From positions 2,095,501-2,159,500 of the forward strand of contig JAJKFL010000006.1 in the NCBI GenBank assembly GCA_021186555.1: a DNA stretch of 64,000 nucleotides. Reading direction: 5' to 3'. The notes under the pieces are model-generated. The model was not told the DNA's origin and did no database searches. It worked only from the letters and a program-made list of their open reading frames with translations. Numbering within the stretch: the first letter of the stretch is position 1; each line of letters opens with the position of its first letter. The translations under genes were made by a program, and so were the position numbers. This document shows positions 9,991-20,724 of the stretch, in pieces. Source of the DNA: Reticulitermes speratus. Its lineage: Eukaryota > Arthropoda > Insecta > Blattodea > Rhinotermitidae.

Positions 9991-10345
9991 TACGGTAACT
10001 ATATGTACCACTTGTTAAAATTAAAAATTATAATTTTGCCCACACAGTGTCTTTTTTTTAAGTCTTTCGTACGATTCTCACAATAAACAGCGATATTCAC
10101 TGTACCATTAACTGACTGGTTGTATAACGAGACGAGTGTGTTACTGCGCGTAGAACGTATTATGTGTTTTGTTGGATCTCAAAACACGTATTCATGTACA
10201 CATTACTGATGGTTTTATACTGGCGGAGTGGTTACGCAGGTACGGATGTATTATGTGTTTTGATCTAAAACAGCGATTATTTCACTTAAGCATAAGGTTG
10301 GGTTGTATAGAGACCGTAAGTGTTACTGTGAGTGAGGAAAGTGTA
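9985..10345 (+). repeat. old, degenerate copy of the 114-bp composite element
   Basis: GGTAACTATATGTACCAC followed by TTGCCCACACAGTGTC matches the leader of arrays 2, 5 and 6. At least two degraded monomers follow (10080-10200 and 10238-10330), with AAACAGCGATTATTTCACT still legible. Many single-base losses separate it from the younger arrays. Confidence 0.65.
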
Positions 10346-10349
10346 GATA

Positions 10350-10905
10350 TTTTTGTAGGTGAAATTCAGGCTTCTAACCGTGAGTTCTTTGCCTGCGATG
10401 GTGAAGGCGAGGAAACAAGAAAGAGAGAGACGAAAGCTAGAAAGAAGTAAAACTGCGGTAGTATCGGTTTTCCTTTTATCCCAGGGGTATTGTTTTTATC
10501 TTGGGCCCCTTTCTGCCCCCTCCTAGCATCCAACCCCCCTCCCACCCCCCTCACGGCTAGTAGCAGTCCACTTGATTGGATTCCCAATTAGCTAGCTACA
10601 AAGTTGCCTCCGAAACATCGGATACAGTAACGAACGCCTCGTTCTACTTTGCCGCCAGCCACAATTCCGCGATCCTAATCAAAGAAAAGTTGAGGGAAGT
10701 CGAAACACACCTGAGCCCCACACTACGTCTGTCTTTCTCTCTCCAAATACCAATTCGGTTTAACTGTTTGCTGGAGCGTGGAAGAAACGTGAACGATTTC
10801 TCGGAATACTTGGTTCATTTATTTGACACAAAAGACCAATTGAAGGAGCCAGCATTCGTGTCAGTATGGGTGTGACACTTGGTCTGTGTCATTGTCGGAA
10901 GAACA
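10350..10905. other. no gene seen
   Basis: Short frames of 73 to 99 codons overlap here on both strands, with no recognisable domain. The composition is ordinary and there is no tandem structure. It ends at the (AACT)n tract that is the tail of the next element. Confidence 0.4.
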
Positions 10906-10911
10906 TAGACT

Positions 10912-11235
10912 GAACTAACTAACTAACTAACTAACTAACTGCATGGAGCAAGTCCTTCTTGAGAAGCTAACAGGTCGTCAGCTAGTCAAGAAATTCCCCG
11001 CGTTTTATGGAACCGAAGGTTCATTACCGCACTCACAACAGCCCGCCACCTGTCCCTATCCTGAGCCATATCAATCCAGTCCATGCCCCCATCCACTCTT
11101 GAAGATCCATTTTAATATTATCCTCCCATCTACGCCTGGGTCTTCCAAGTGGTCTCCTTCCCTCAGGTCTCCCCACCAAAACCTGTATGCACCTCTCCCC
11201 TCACCCATACGTGCTACATGCCCCGCCCACCTCAG
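10912..11235 (-). mobile_element. LINE 3' end with (TTAG)n tail
   Basis: On the minus strand the translation reads [20 protein letters not shown], then material matching [11 protein letters not shown]- and MDWIDLAQD-type residues, as in C-termini of insect non-LTR retrotransposon ORF2 proteins. The element ends in a (TTAG)n tail seen as (AACT)n at 10912-10940. Only the terminal 300 bp is present, so it is strongly 5'-truncated. It joins directly to a SINE of the same orientation at about 11235. Confidence 0.88.
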
Positions 11236-11492
11236 GCCATTAAAGCCCAGAGGGGGGGTAGAGGTATAGCTGTACTCTTTCTTTAACCTCGGCACTAGAT
11301 GGGGGTGGGTGGTCAACTCCACGTCCCGGCCGCTTTACACCCAGGAATGACCCGGTACCCAATGTACAGGAGGCTGGGTAGGCCCCAGGGCCGGTCTGGA
11401 CGGGTGCTGAAAATCTCGCCCCCACCGCGATTCGATCCCCGGACCGTCCAGCTCGTAGCGAGTCGCTATACCGACTGAGCTATCGCGGCCCA
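11235..11492 (-). mobile_element. tRNA-derived SINE, type 3, fused to a LINE end
   Basis: The head on the minus strand begins GGGCCGCGATAGCTCAGTCG and carries the B box GGGGATCGAATCGCGG. The body has CACCCGTCCAGACCGGCCC and GTAAAGCGGCCGGGACGTGG. The full copy at 37880 ends CATGGCCTGTTCTAGGGTGA. Here the sequence switches at ATGGCCTG to LINE sequence AGGTGGGCGGGGCATGTAGC. Confidence 0.88.
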
Positions 11493-11601
11493 CACTAAAT
11501 TGACTGATATACTGTGTACACAGATGCAAGTTGCTTATGTTTCAGTGTAAAAGCGCGTGAAGTGTATCTTTGACAATTTAGGTCTTCATGAGCTGTGTGC
11601 A

Positions 11602-11716
11602 GTGTCGCTGGGTTACTGATTACCGACGTTTCGACGGAACGTACCGCATTCACTTGCAAGGGCTGAGCCTTGGAAGTTGGTTCTTTCGAAACGTCGAGAA
11701 ACACCCAGCGACACAG
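11602..11716. repeat. GAAACGTC foldback element
   Basis: GTGTCGCTGGGTTACTGA...CCGACGTTTCGA on the left pairs with TCGAAACGTCGAGAAACACC and CAGCGACAC on the right. Left is in minus polarity and right in plus polarity, as in the other members. Confidence 0.65.
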
Positions 11717-11814
11717 CATCACAGCCCAGAAGACCTCAATCCTCAACAGCATTACAGACACGGTTTGTCTTTGTAGGGGAGAAGTGTGTTTTCTGTGAGG
11801 AAATAAGTGGAGTG

Positions 11815-12025
11815 ATTTCAGGCTTCCGCCGCGATATTAATGAGATCTGCGTTCTTCTGGGGTATTACGCAGCGTCGTGTGATAATCCTTTACCGACGTT
11901 TCGGGAAAACATCGGTCCCATCTTAAACTGTCAAGACCCTTGACCATTGAAGATGGGGCCTATACGTTTTCCCGAAACGTCGGTAAAAGATTACCATTCG
12001 ACGCGGCGTAATACCCCAGAAGAAG
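11815..12025. repeat. GAAACGTC foldback element with long arms
   Basis: Arms from about 11853 and back from 12023 share CTTCTGGGGTATTACGC, GCGTCGTGTG, TTTACCGACGTTTCGGGAAA. The loop carries CGGTCCCATCTT and, reversed, GAAGATGGGGCC. The plus-strand right half reads TTGAAGATGGG...CCCGAAACGTCGGTAA, an order similar to a hammerhead with an imperfect first box. The flank TTCAGGCTTCCGCCGCGAT is shared with copies near 14305 and 49490. Confidence 0.75.
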
Positions 12026-12580
12026 GCAGAACTAGTAAGTGGAGTTTTCATAATTTACAGACCAACTTCGTGCTTCAAAAAGTAAATAAAACTTAGAAAG
12101 TTGGCGTTCTGAAGGGTCTCAACTATAGCTACAAGAGGTTGTGACCTGAGAAAAACTTAAGCAACTCTCAGATAGACTGCCTCAGCTTTCGGCACAAGAA
12201 GACATAAATCTGTCAGGAAGGTTACAGACAAAAGGACAGAATGGAGCTAAAACTTCGATATCGAAATCCCAATGATCACATAAATTAGGGGTGACCAAAC
12301 TTTCTGACGTAAAAAACAAATAAGAAGAGTGTCTTCTGCACGTACCACAAATCACGTGTCTTCTGCACGTACCACAAATCATGTAAAACTTCTCACTACT
12401 TCCCTGAAAATAAAACCTTGACTCCATCCCAGGTACATGCTTTCAGCAATATGAATCGACTAATTCGCTAAAACCACGGAGCAGAGTCCTTGAAAACTGA
12501 CGCACGTTTCGGCAGTCAGTGAAAGCGAGGTTTCAGTACCGTTTTCAGTAATAACCTGCAGCTATGACCGTCTTGAGGAA
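12026..12580. other. no gene seen; 27-bp duplication
   Basis: A 27-bp phrase containing GTCTTCTGCACGTACCACAA is present twice in tandem at about 12329-12382. Otherwise the sequence is unremarkable, with one short minus-strand frame across the duplication. Confidence 0.5.
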
Positions 12581-12850
12581 CATGAATCTAGTCCATAACC
12601 TCACATCCACTCTAATTCTATTCTACCATCTATGTCTGGGTCTTTCAAGTAGTCATTTTCCGTCAGTTTTTGCGATCAAAATTTTCTAGGTGTTCCTTCT
12701 GCCCAACGCGTGCCACATGCCATGTCAGTCTCATTATCATTTATTTGATCACAGTTTTAATACTCCTATTTAAAAAGTTCAAATCGTGAAGCTCCTCGTT
12801 ATGCAATTTTCTCCAGTCTACTGTTCCTTTTTCTTAAGTTCAATTATCAA
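12580..12850 (-). mobile_element. decayed LINE 3' end remnant
   Basis: TCTACCATCTATGTCTGGGT, TTTCAAGTAGTC, GCGTGCCACATGCCATG and GTGAAGCTCCTCGTTATG follow the order of the LINE fragments at 3670-4090 and 28560-28880. Reading is on the minus strand. Substitutions are heavy and the coding frame is lost. Confidence 0.65.
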
Positions 12851-12965
12851 TTATGTATGCATTGCTACATATTCAGACAGAAAATTATCTGTTTAAAAAT
12901 ATTCAAGGATGAATATAACCCTCAGAAACCAAAACTATAATTGTTTTAGTTCCGAACTGTACAAT

Positions 12966-14300
12966 TAAATGCCTAGTGGTTACTATATGTACCACAATGT
13001 TTAACATTCACAAATTCTACGTTCTGCCCACACAGTGTATTTATGTGTTTTGTGTGGATCTCAGAACAAACAGCGATTATTTCACTGTACAACATTAACT
13101 GACTGGTTTGTATAACTGAGACGGAGTGTGTTTACTGCGCGGTACGGACTGTATTTATGTGTTTTGTGTGGATCTCAGAACAAACAGCGATTATTTCACT
13201 GTACAACATTAACTGACTGGTTTGTATAACTGAGACGGAGTGTGTTTACTGCGCGGTACGGACTGTATTTATGTGTTTTGTGTGGATCTCAGAACAAACA
13301 GCGATTATTTCACTGTACAGCATTAACTGACTGGTTTGTATAACTGAGACGGAGTGTGTTTACTGCGCGGTACGGACTGTATTTATGTGTTTTGTGTGGA
13401 TCTCAGAACAAACAGCGATTATTTCACTGCACAGCATTAACTGACTGGTTTGTATAACTGAGACGGATTGTGTTTACTGCGCGGTACGGACTGTATTTAT
13501 GTGTTTTGTGTGGATCTCAGAACAAACAGCGATTATTTCACTGTACATTAACTGGTTAATGAGAGTAGTGTGTTACTGCGCGTACGACGTATTTATGTGT
13601 TTTGTGGATTAGACAACAGCGATTATTCTGAACATTAACTGACTGGTTTATAGAGAGTAGTGTGTTTACTGCGCGGTACGGACTGTATTTATGTGTTTTG
13701 TGTGGATCTCAGAACAAACAGCGATTATTTCACTGTACAACATTAACTGACTGGTTTGTATAACTGAGACGTAGTGTGTTTACTGCGCGGTACGGACTGT
13801 ATTTATGTGTTTTGTGTGGATCTCAGAACAAACAGCGATTATTTCACTGTACAACATTAACTGACTGGTTTGTATAACTGAGACGTAGTGTGTTTACTGC
13901 GCGGTACGGACTGTATTTATGTGTTTTGTGTGGATCTCAGAACAAACAGCGATTATTTCACTGTACAACATTAACTGACTGGTTTGTATAACTGAGACGA
14001 GTGTGTTTACTGCGCGGTACGGACTGTATTTATGTGTTTTGTGTGGATCTCAGAACAAACAGCGATTATTTCACTGTACAACATTAACTGACTGGTTTGT
14101 ATAACTGAGACGGAGTGTGTTTACTGCGCGGTACGGACTGTATTTATGTGTTTTGTGTGGATCTCAGAACAAACAGCGATTATTTCACTGTACAACATTA
14201 ACTGACTGGTTTGTATAACTGAGACGGTGTGTGTTTACTGCGCGGTACGGACTGTATCTTCATATATAATTCGTGTTAATATTGGTCCTTAAATGGCTAA
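12966..14300 (+). repeat. 114-bp satellite, array 2, with leader and tail
   Basis: The leader AGTGGTTACTATATGTACCA at 12974 leads through TTCTGCCCACACAGTG into about eleven monomers. The tail after the last GGTACGGACTGTAT at about 14255 reads ATATATAATTCGTGTTAATA and is shared with arrays 5 and 6. A block at 13540-13670 has many one- and two-base losses, whereas its neighbours are nearly identical. Monomers at about 13770 and 13880 carry the GACGTAGTG variant also present in array 3. Confidence 0.95.
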
Positions 14301-14304
14301 TGAA

Positions 14305-14450
14305 CGTACAGCGCGTCATTTCAGGCTTTCACCGCGCTGTAAATGAGATCTGCTCTCTTCTGGGATTTTCCGCAACGTAGAATGGTAGTTCCGTACCGAC
14401 GTTTCGGGACAACCTGGCGGTCCCAGAGCGCAGATCTCAACGTACGGTGG
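14305..14450. repeat. GAAACGTC foldback fragment
   Basis: TTTCAGGCTTTCACCGCGCT, ATGAGATCTGCTCTCTTCTG and TACCGACGTTTCGGGACAAC match the left half of the element at 11815-12025. The right arm is not present. It directly follows the tail of satellite array 2. Confidence 0.6.
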
Positions 14451-14454
14451 GTAT

Positions 14455-14945
14455 GTGAATGCAGTTTCTTGTAAGTTATAAGCAACAGTATCTATAGCAA
14501 CAACAAGGCATAACTACAGCTAAGCTCATCACACCTTGCTACTGCACGTTAGGCGAACAGCCACACACATGAACACTAAGCTCTCCCCAACTCCGCCACT
14601 GCTGCCCCACTTTTTGGCCGTCTGTAAACAGACATAAAACGTATGTGTACATATATCAAGCGGAACTGCCGTAATGGCAGACTTTAGAGACCTCAGAGCG
14701 AGCCAATGAGAGTAATTAACAGGATGAAGGGTGAGGTGGGGAGGGGGGGTGTGCTAAGGGAGCATTTACACACGGAGGATGAGAAACATAACGCATCCTC
14801 AAATGAACGCTTATTTTTTGAGGAACTGAACATCGTGAATCACTTGTGTACGTATTAACAACAGCAACATTGTAAAGCAACAGCCGATTACACTGAGTTG
14901 TATCGTGATTTTTGTCAGTTCTTACGGATTAATAAGTACATAATA
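14455..14945. other. no gene seen
   Basis: Unique-looking sequence with a G run at about 14742. No frame, RNA box or repeat from elsewhere in the window was recognised. Confidence 0.4.
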
Positions 14946-14953
14946 CCTTAACA

Positions 14954-15102
14954 CAGGGGTGTACAAATGTTAAAACATGTAGGAATTATCTCAAAATTCC
15001 AGGTGTCAGAATGGTGACACGAAGCAAGTTCCACACTGAGGGCCCACAAATATTAGGCGCCACCGTACAAAATTTATTCTTCCCGGGATTTGTGCACCCC
15101 TG
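14954..15102. mobile_element. 149-bp hAT-like MITE
   Basis: Ends CAGGGGTGTACAAAT and ATTTGTGCACCCCTG form a 15-bp inverted repeat with one mismatch. Flanking 8-bp copies are CCTTAACA (14946-14953) and CCTTAATA (15103-15110). CAGGGGTG ends with 8-bp duplications are typical of the hAT superfamily. There is no coding capacity. Confidence 0.85.
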
Positions 15103-15189
15103 CCTTAATATATGTCACTCCATTCTTCTTACCAATTCTTAATTCTAAACTCATAATCCACGTAAATCCCTGAAGTATGAAGTTCATAC

Positions 15190-17452
15190 AAATATTAAAA
15201 ATTCATCTCGTACCGCGCAGTAAACACACTCCGTCTGTTATACAAACCAGTCAGTTAATGTTGTACAGTGAAATAATCGCTGTTTGTTCTGAGATCCACA
15301 CAAAACACATAAATACAGTCCGTACCGCGCAGTAAACACACTCCGTCTCAGTTATACAAACCAGTCAGTTAATGTTATACAGTGAAATAATCGCTGTTTG
15401 TTCTGAGATCCACACAAAACACATAAATACAGTCCGTACCGCGCAGTAAACACACTCCGTCTCAGTTATACAAACCAGTCAGTTAATGTTATACAGTGAA
15501 ATAATCGCTGTTTGTTCTCAGATCCACACAAAACACATAAATACAGTCCGTACCGCGCAGTAAACACACTCCGTCTCAGTTATACAAACCAGTCAGTTAA
15601 TGTTATACAGTGAAATAATCGCTGTTTGTTCTGAGATCCACACAAAACACATAAATACAGTCCGTACCGCGCAGTAAACACACTCCGTCTCAGTTATACA
15701 AACCAGTCAGTTAATGTTATACAGTGAAATAATCGCTGTTTGTTCTCAGATCCACACAAAACACATAAATACAGTCCGTACCGCGCAGTAAACACACTCC
15801 GTCTCAGTTATACAAACCAGTCAGTTAATGTTGTACAGTGAAATAATCGCTGTTTGTTCTGAGATCCACACAAAACACATAAATACAGTCCGTACCGCGC
15901 AGTAAACACACTCCGTCTCAGTTATACAAACCAGTCAGTTAATGTTGTACAGTGAAATAATCGCTGTTTGTTCTGAGATCCACACAACACACATAAATAC
16001 AGTCCGTACCGCGCAGTAAACACACTCCGTCTCAGTTATACAAACCAGTCAGTTAATGTTGTACAGTGAAATAATCGCTGTTTGTTCTGAGATCCACACA
16101 AAACACATAAATACAGTCCGTACCGCGCAGTAAACACACTCCGTCTCAGTTATACAAACCAGTCAGTTAATGTTGTACAGTGAAATAATCGCTGTTTGTT
16201 CTCAGATCCACACAAAACACATAAATACAGTCCGTACCGCGCAGTAAACACACTCCGTCTCAGTTATACAAACCAGTCAGTTAATGCTGTACAGTGAAAT
16301 AATCGCTGTTTGTTCTGAGATCCACACAAAACACATAAATACAGTCCGTACCGCGCAGTAAACACACTCCGTCTCAGTTATACAAACCAGTCAGTTAATG
16401 CTGTACAGTGAAATAATCGCTGTTTGTTCTGAGATCCACACAAAACACATAAATACAGTCCGTACCGCGCAGTAAACACACTCCGTCACAGTTATACAAA
16501 CCAGTCAGTTAATGCTGTACAGTGAAATAATCGCTGTTTGTTCTCAGATCCACACAAAACACATAAATACAGTCCGTACCGCGCAGTAAACACACTCCGT
16601 CTCAGTTATACAAACCGGTCAGTTAATGCTGTACAGTGAAATAATCGCTGTTTGTTCTGAGATCCACACAAAACACATAAATACAGTCCGTACCGCGCAG
16701 TAAACACACTACGTCTCAGTTATACAAACCAGTCAGTTAATGCTGTACAGTGAAATAATCGCTGTTTGTTCTGAGATCCACACAAAACACATAAATACAG
16801 TCCGTACCGCGCAGTAAACACACTCCGTCTCAGTTATACAAACCAGTCAGTTAATGCTGTACAGTGAAATAATCGCTGTTTGTTCTGAGATCCACACAAA
16901 ACACATAAATACAGTCCGTACCGCGCAGTAAACACACTCCGTCACAGTTATACAAACCAGTCAGTTAATGCTGTACAGTGAAATAATCGCTGTTTGTTCT
17001 CAGATCCACACAAAACACATAAATACAGTCCGTACCGCGCAGTAAACACACTCCGTCTCAGTTATACAAACCGGTCAGTTAATGCTGTACAGTGAAATAA
17101 TCGCTGTTTGTTCTGAGATCCACACAAAACACATAAATACAGTCCGTACCGCGCAGTAAACACACTACGTCTCAGTTATACAAACCAGTCAGTTAATGCT
17201 GTACAGTGAAATAATCGCTGTTTGTTCTGAGATCCACACAAAACACATAAATACAGTCCGTACCGCGCAGTAAACACACTCCGTCTCAGTTATACAAACC
17301 AGTCAGTTAATGCTGTACAGTGAAATAATCGCTGTTTGTTCTGAGATCCACACAAAACACATAAATACATACAGTGTGTGTTTTGTGCAATTAAGGGCTT
17401 CTGAATATTCAAGAATGTGATGCATATAGTGACCGCAGTGTTTTAAGGTTTA
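15190..17452 (-). repeat. 114-bp satellite, array 3
   Basis: Nineteen monomers with starts at 15209, 15321 and then every 114 bp to 17259. A tail-like block (AATATTAAAAATTCATCTCG) is on the left. A diverged leader on the right (about 17370-17452, with CATATAGTGACC) fits the reversed order. Diagnostic variants are GTTATACAG in monomers 2-5, GTTCTCAGATC in several, and a repeated four-monomer block in the right third. The monomers are otherwise almost identical, indicating recent amplification. Confidence 0.96.
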
Positions 17453-17454
17453 AC

Positions 17455-18260
17455 ATTTATCCTTCAAGATTTCACAACCACAGTACTTGGCATGCAATCA
17501 TCAAACAACTGAACGACTGACCTAGACACGTTCATTTCCATAATAATCATAATCATAACAAAATTCTTCTGGCATTTTCTTTCGTTCTGCCTGCCTGACG
17601 ACATAGAAAAACATATAAGTTCAACATAATGCATAAAGCGATCACTTTGATACTTTAGAATCTTATCACCAAGCGACGCCACTGCTGCCAATAGTACAAA
17701 ATATATGTCACATGTTTTCGGTTTATGATCTCAATTTCAAATCTAAAACGATACCCATAGGCGGTAGGTTCAAATCCTGCCAAAGGCACGCCTATTTGTG
17801 TGCTACACTGTCACGTGTTGCCTATGCAGCTCGCCTGGGTGCCTAATAAACGCATTACACCGTGATTATAGAGCTGATGACGTGACGGAACTAGCTGGCT
17901 GCTACATCCACTGATGATTTAGAACTAACTGCAGCATAAATTTAATCGTGTTTAACATGGTCATTAACTGGCGTCCTTTAGTAAAAAACTGGATCCAAAT
18001 TTGAGGCCACTGAAAGCAGTCCCACCTATCGACACCCCACCACATCCCCCTCGAACGGTTACATTCCCCCTCTCTAATGTACTTCCCTTTCATTTCCCCT
18101 CCAGTCACGTAAGCTAAAACCACGATGGCTTAATGTATAATAATTACAAAATCTTTATCTACTCCGAAATTTTTTCTTCTTATTTCGGAACGTTTATGTA
18201 GAACGTACCCTGGATGCACAGACGATAGCAGCGAGCCCTATCCGAAATAATATACATGTT
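17455..18260. other. no gene seen; weak tRNA-like B box
   Basis: Contains a GGTAGGTTCAAATCCTGCC sequence at 17763 that resembles a pol III B box, but no convincing A box or body shared with other SINEs here. Short minus-strand frames at 17464-17691 and 17902-18123 are not recognisable. Confidence 0.35.
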
Positions 18261-18265
18261 TTCCT

Positions 18266-18512
18266 ATGGCTCGACAGCCCCTTGGGGGCCAAGACCGCCT
18301 CATTATCAAGGCTTCACGATCACACTCAGACACACCACACTCGGTAGGACTCCTCTGTACGAGTGATCAGCCCGTCGCAGAGACCTCTACCTGACAACAC
18401 ACAACACTCACAACAGACAGACATCCATGACTCCAGCGGGATTCGAACCCGCAATCCCAGCCATCGAGCGGCCGCAGACCCACGCCTTAGACCGCGCGGC
18501 CACTGAGATCGG
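18266..18512 (-). mobile_element. tRNA-derived SINE, type 1
   Basis: Reverse copy with ATGGCTCGACAGCCCCTTGG at its 3' end, the conserved GAGTGATCAGCCCGTCGCAG body and head GACCGCGCGGCCACTGAGAT. It lacks several bases near CTTGGGGGCCAAGACCGCCT compared with the other copies. Confidence 0.92.
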
Positions 18513-18652
18513 CTATAATATACATTGCATAAACATAACTGTAATAACTTTATGATTTTAATAATTTTGACATATTTGACCTACTGATATGATGCTAATT
18601 GTCAAAAAATTAAAAAAATGAGATCTGAATTATCATTTAATATAAATATATA

Positions 18653-19211
18653 CAGGGTGATTCCGGAGCAAAGGTCAATATTTTGGGAGTTGATAGTATC
18701 GGTGATTGTGAGAAAAAAACGGTCTTATGAACATGTGTCTAATTGTGAATGGTTACCGAGATAGAGCTGTTTGAATGTACAATACAAAAACATTGTGAAT
18801 GGTAATGAAGAAAGGTAAATTACTTACTGTTAATTTTATTTTGGTTTTGGTTTAATGCTAAAACGACAAATTTATTACAGTTCACAATAAATGTTCCAAA
18901 ATCCCACCGTCAACCTCAGTGCACTCTGCAACTCGTGTGCGAAGATCGCGTGTTGTTCGTCTGAGTTGATCTTCACGTTTCGTTATGCAGGCAGCAGCAT
19001 CCAAAATGCGAGCGAGCAATTCGTCTCTTTTGTAAACTTCGCTCTTCATCGAACCCCACAAACAAAACCTAACGTAGTTACGTCTGTAGATTCAAACAGC
19101 TCTATGTCGGTAACCATTCAGATCCGACATACGTCCATATGAAGTTTTTTTCTCACATTGACCGATACTATCACCTTCCAAAATATTGACCTTTCTTTCT
19201 GAATCACCCTG
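18653..19211 (-). mobile_element. Tc1/mariner-like element with transposase C-terminal remnant
   Basis: Ends CAGGGTGATTC, TA on both sides (18651-18652 and 19212-19213), and imperfect inverted repeats that extend about 140 bp inward, sharing AAAGGTCAATATTTTGG and TGGTTACCGA. On the minus strand, about 19075 to 18882, the translation reads CLWGSMKSEVYKRDELLARI, continues through TRDLRTRVAECTEVDGG and ends EHLL-stop, the C-terminus of a mariner-type transposase. The N-terminal and catalytic parts are missing, so it is non-autonomous. Confidence 0.88.
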
Positions 19212-19249
19212 TATAGATTTGCACGGTTTTCCTCTTCTATGATTTACTG

Positions 19250-19300
19250 CTTCAGCCTGAAGATGGCTTAACAGATATCAAGCCGAAATCTGTCCAATAA
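19250..19300 (+). ncRNA. decayed hammerhead-like motif
   Basis: CTGAAGA at 19257-19263, T, stem II GGCTT/AAGCC, GAAA, then ATCTGTC. Core box, stem II and GAAA are intact, but stem I (TTCAGC against CAATAA) does not form. Listed because four of five elements of the motif are present. Confidence 0.3.
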
Positions 19301-19334
19301 ATAGCTACGTTCACGGTCCTTATCATCTGATTGT

Positions 19335-19545
19335 AATAGGGGTACAACTCCACTAATTCTTAACCTCAGCATTCGATGGTGAGTAGTCAGCTCACACTCC
19401 GGCTGATTTACCTTTGACGAAAGAGTCTCCGGTAACCGTTAGACGCGAGGCTAGATGGACCCCAGAGCCGATCTGGAGGCGTTGACGAATATAAAAATTT
19501 GTTCCCGCTGGGAATCGAATCCCGGCCCACAGCCTACCGTCTACA
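19335..19545 (-). mobile_element. degenerate type 3 SINE
   Basis: TTAACCTCAGCATTCGATGG, CTCACACTCCGGCTGATTTA and ACCCCAGAGCCGATCTGGA follow the reversed body of the type 3 SINE, and CGCTGGGAATCGAATCCCGG is a B box on the minus strand. Divergence is much higher than in the copies at 11235 and 37880. Confidence 0.65.
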
Positions 19546-20054
19546 CTAACAGCACAACGACAATTAATAAAAACACGGCATAATTAATAACATTTACGTT
19601 AAATTTGGGATGCCTGTAAGCGGAACACAGCCCAGCTAGACTTCAGGCCAAAGCCCAACCCCGTCGCAAAGTGTCGACGCCAATGGGCTATAACGTATAG
19701 TAAAACGACGCCTGTCAGCGGTTTGGGTGCACAAGAGTGACGTTAAAAACACGAAACGTCGGCTGGCGAGGCGCAGCACGCTGACGTCACAGGCCAGTGA
19801 CACTGTTTACTTCACATCGTAGTCCCGAAACTGACCACGAAGTATAATAACAGGACAGGACCTCGAAATAGGCCACGGCGACGTTCCTCCTAACTCTCAT
19901 TCAATGTCCATTACGCCTTTCCCATCTCAGTCGATAATGCAGGTCTCTGCAGTTGTAACAGCATTGTTACATAATCTGATCAAACGAACAAGAAGCCTTT
20001 TTGATTCAGTGACAGTTGAGGTTTTAAAAGCGGTCACATGACTCATGTACTCCG

Positions 20055-20190
20055 GGGTGTGACGCCGTGTAGTCTGGTATAAGTGTAAGGACGTTTCACA
20101 TGATATTTCTGTCTTCATGACACATGCGGTCAGCAAGATCCTCTGAAACGTCGGTACGTTTCTACCAGACTACACGGCGTCACATCTCGT
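20055..20190. repeat. foldback element with CGCCGTGTAGTCTGGTA arms
   Basis: TGACGCCGTGTAGTCTGGTA on the left and TACCAGACTACACGGCGTCA on the right are exact complements. Inside, GGACGTTTCAC faces CTGAAACGTCGGTACG. It belongs to the wider GAAACGTC group but has a different outer arm from the element at 11853. Confidence 0.75.
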
Positions 20191-20260
20191 AAGACAGCAA
20201 TGTTCAGAGTTACTCAAACTGTGAGCATTATGCCCGTAAACGACAGCATGAGGTGTGAAG

Positions 20261-20395
20261 GTCACACCGTGTAGTCTGGTAGGTGGTTAGGAAGCTTTCA
20301 AGAAACATAACTGTCCCAAATAGCTACTCTGAAGATGGAGGCAGCATTTGCCTCCGAAACGGTGCTACCATCCTACCACACTGCACGGTGTCATC
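20261..20395. repeat. foldback with a near hammerhead core
   Basis: Outer arms CACCGTGTAGTCTGGTAGG and CCTACCACACTGCACGGTG are related by inversion. On the plus strand at 20329-20360: CTGAAGA, T, stem II GGAGGC/GCCTCC, GAAAC. Stem II is a perfect 6-bp hairpin. The following GGTGC departs from the usual GTC, and stem I is doubtful. Confidence 0.6.
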
Positions 20396-20489
20396 CCATA
20401 ACCCACAACTTTGTTACAAGTGATGTAAAGCTAATTACAACCTTCGGCTAGCCAAATGGGCGTAAGCAAAAATCATTACGAACGGCGTA

Positions 20490-20722
20490 AGCAGTGACCT
20501 TCACCGCAGAGACCCAGGTTAGATCGCGGGTCAGTCGATATGGGATTTGTGGTGGACAAAGTGGCACTGCGACAGGTTTTTACCCGAGTACTTCGGTTTT
20601 CCCCTGTCAATTTCATTCCACCGGTGCTCCATTACACGGAAAAAACTTATCATCTTCATCACAGGGTTGCACAATAAGCCTCAAGGCTGCGGTGCGTCCG
20701 TAGCATCTGCTGCGGGGCCCTT
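20490..20722 (+). mobile_element. 5'-truncated type 2 SINE
   Basis: Starts within the head (CACCGCAGAGACCCAGGTTA), then continues through GGGATTTGTGGTGGACAAAG, TTCATTCCACCGGTGCTCCA and GTAGCATCTGCTGCGGGGCC as in the copies at 5638 and 60550. The first 30 bases of the tRNA-like head are missing or unrecognisable. Confidence 0.85.
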
Positions 20723-20724
20723 CT

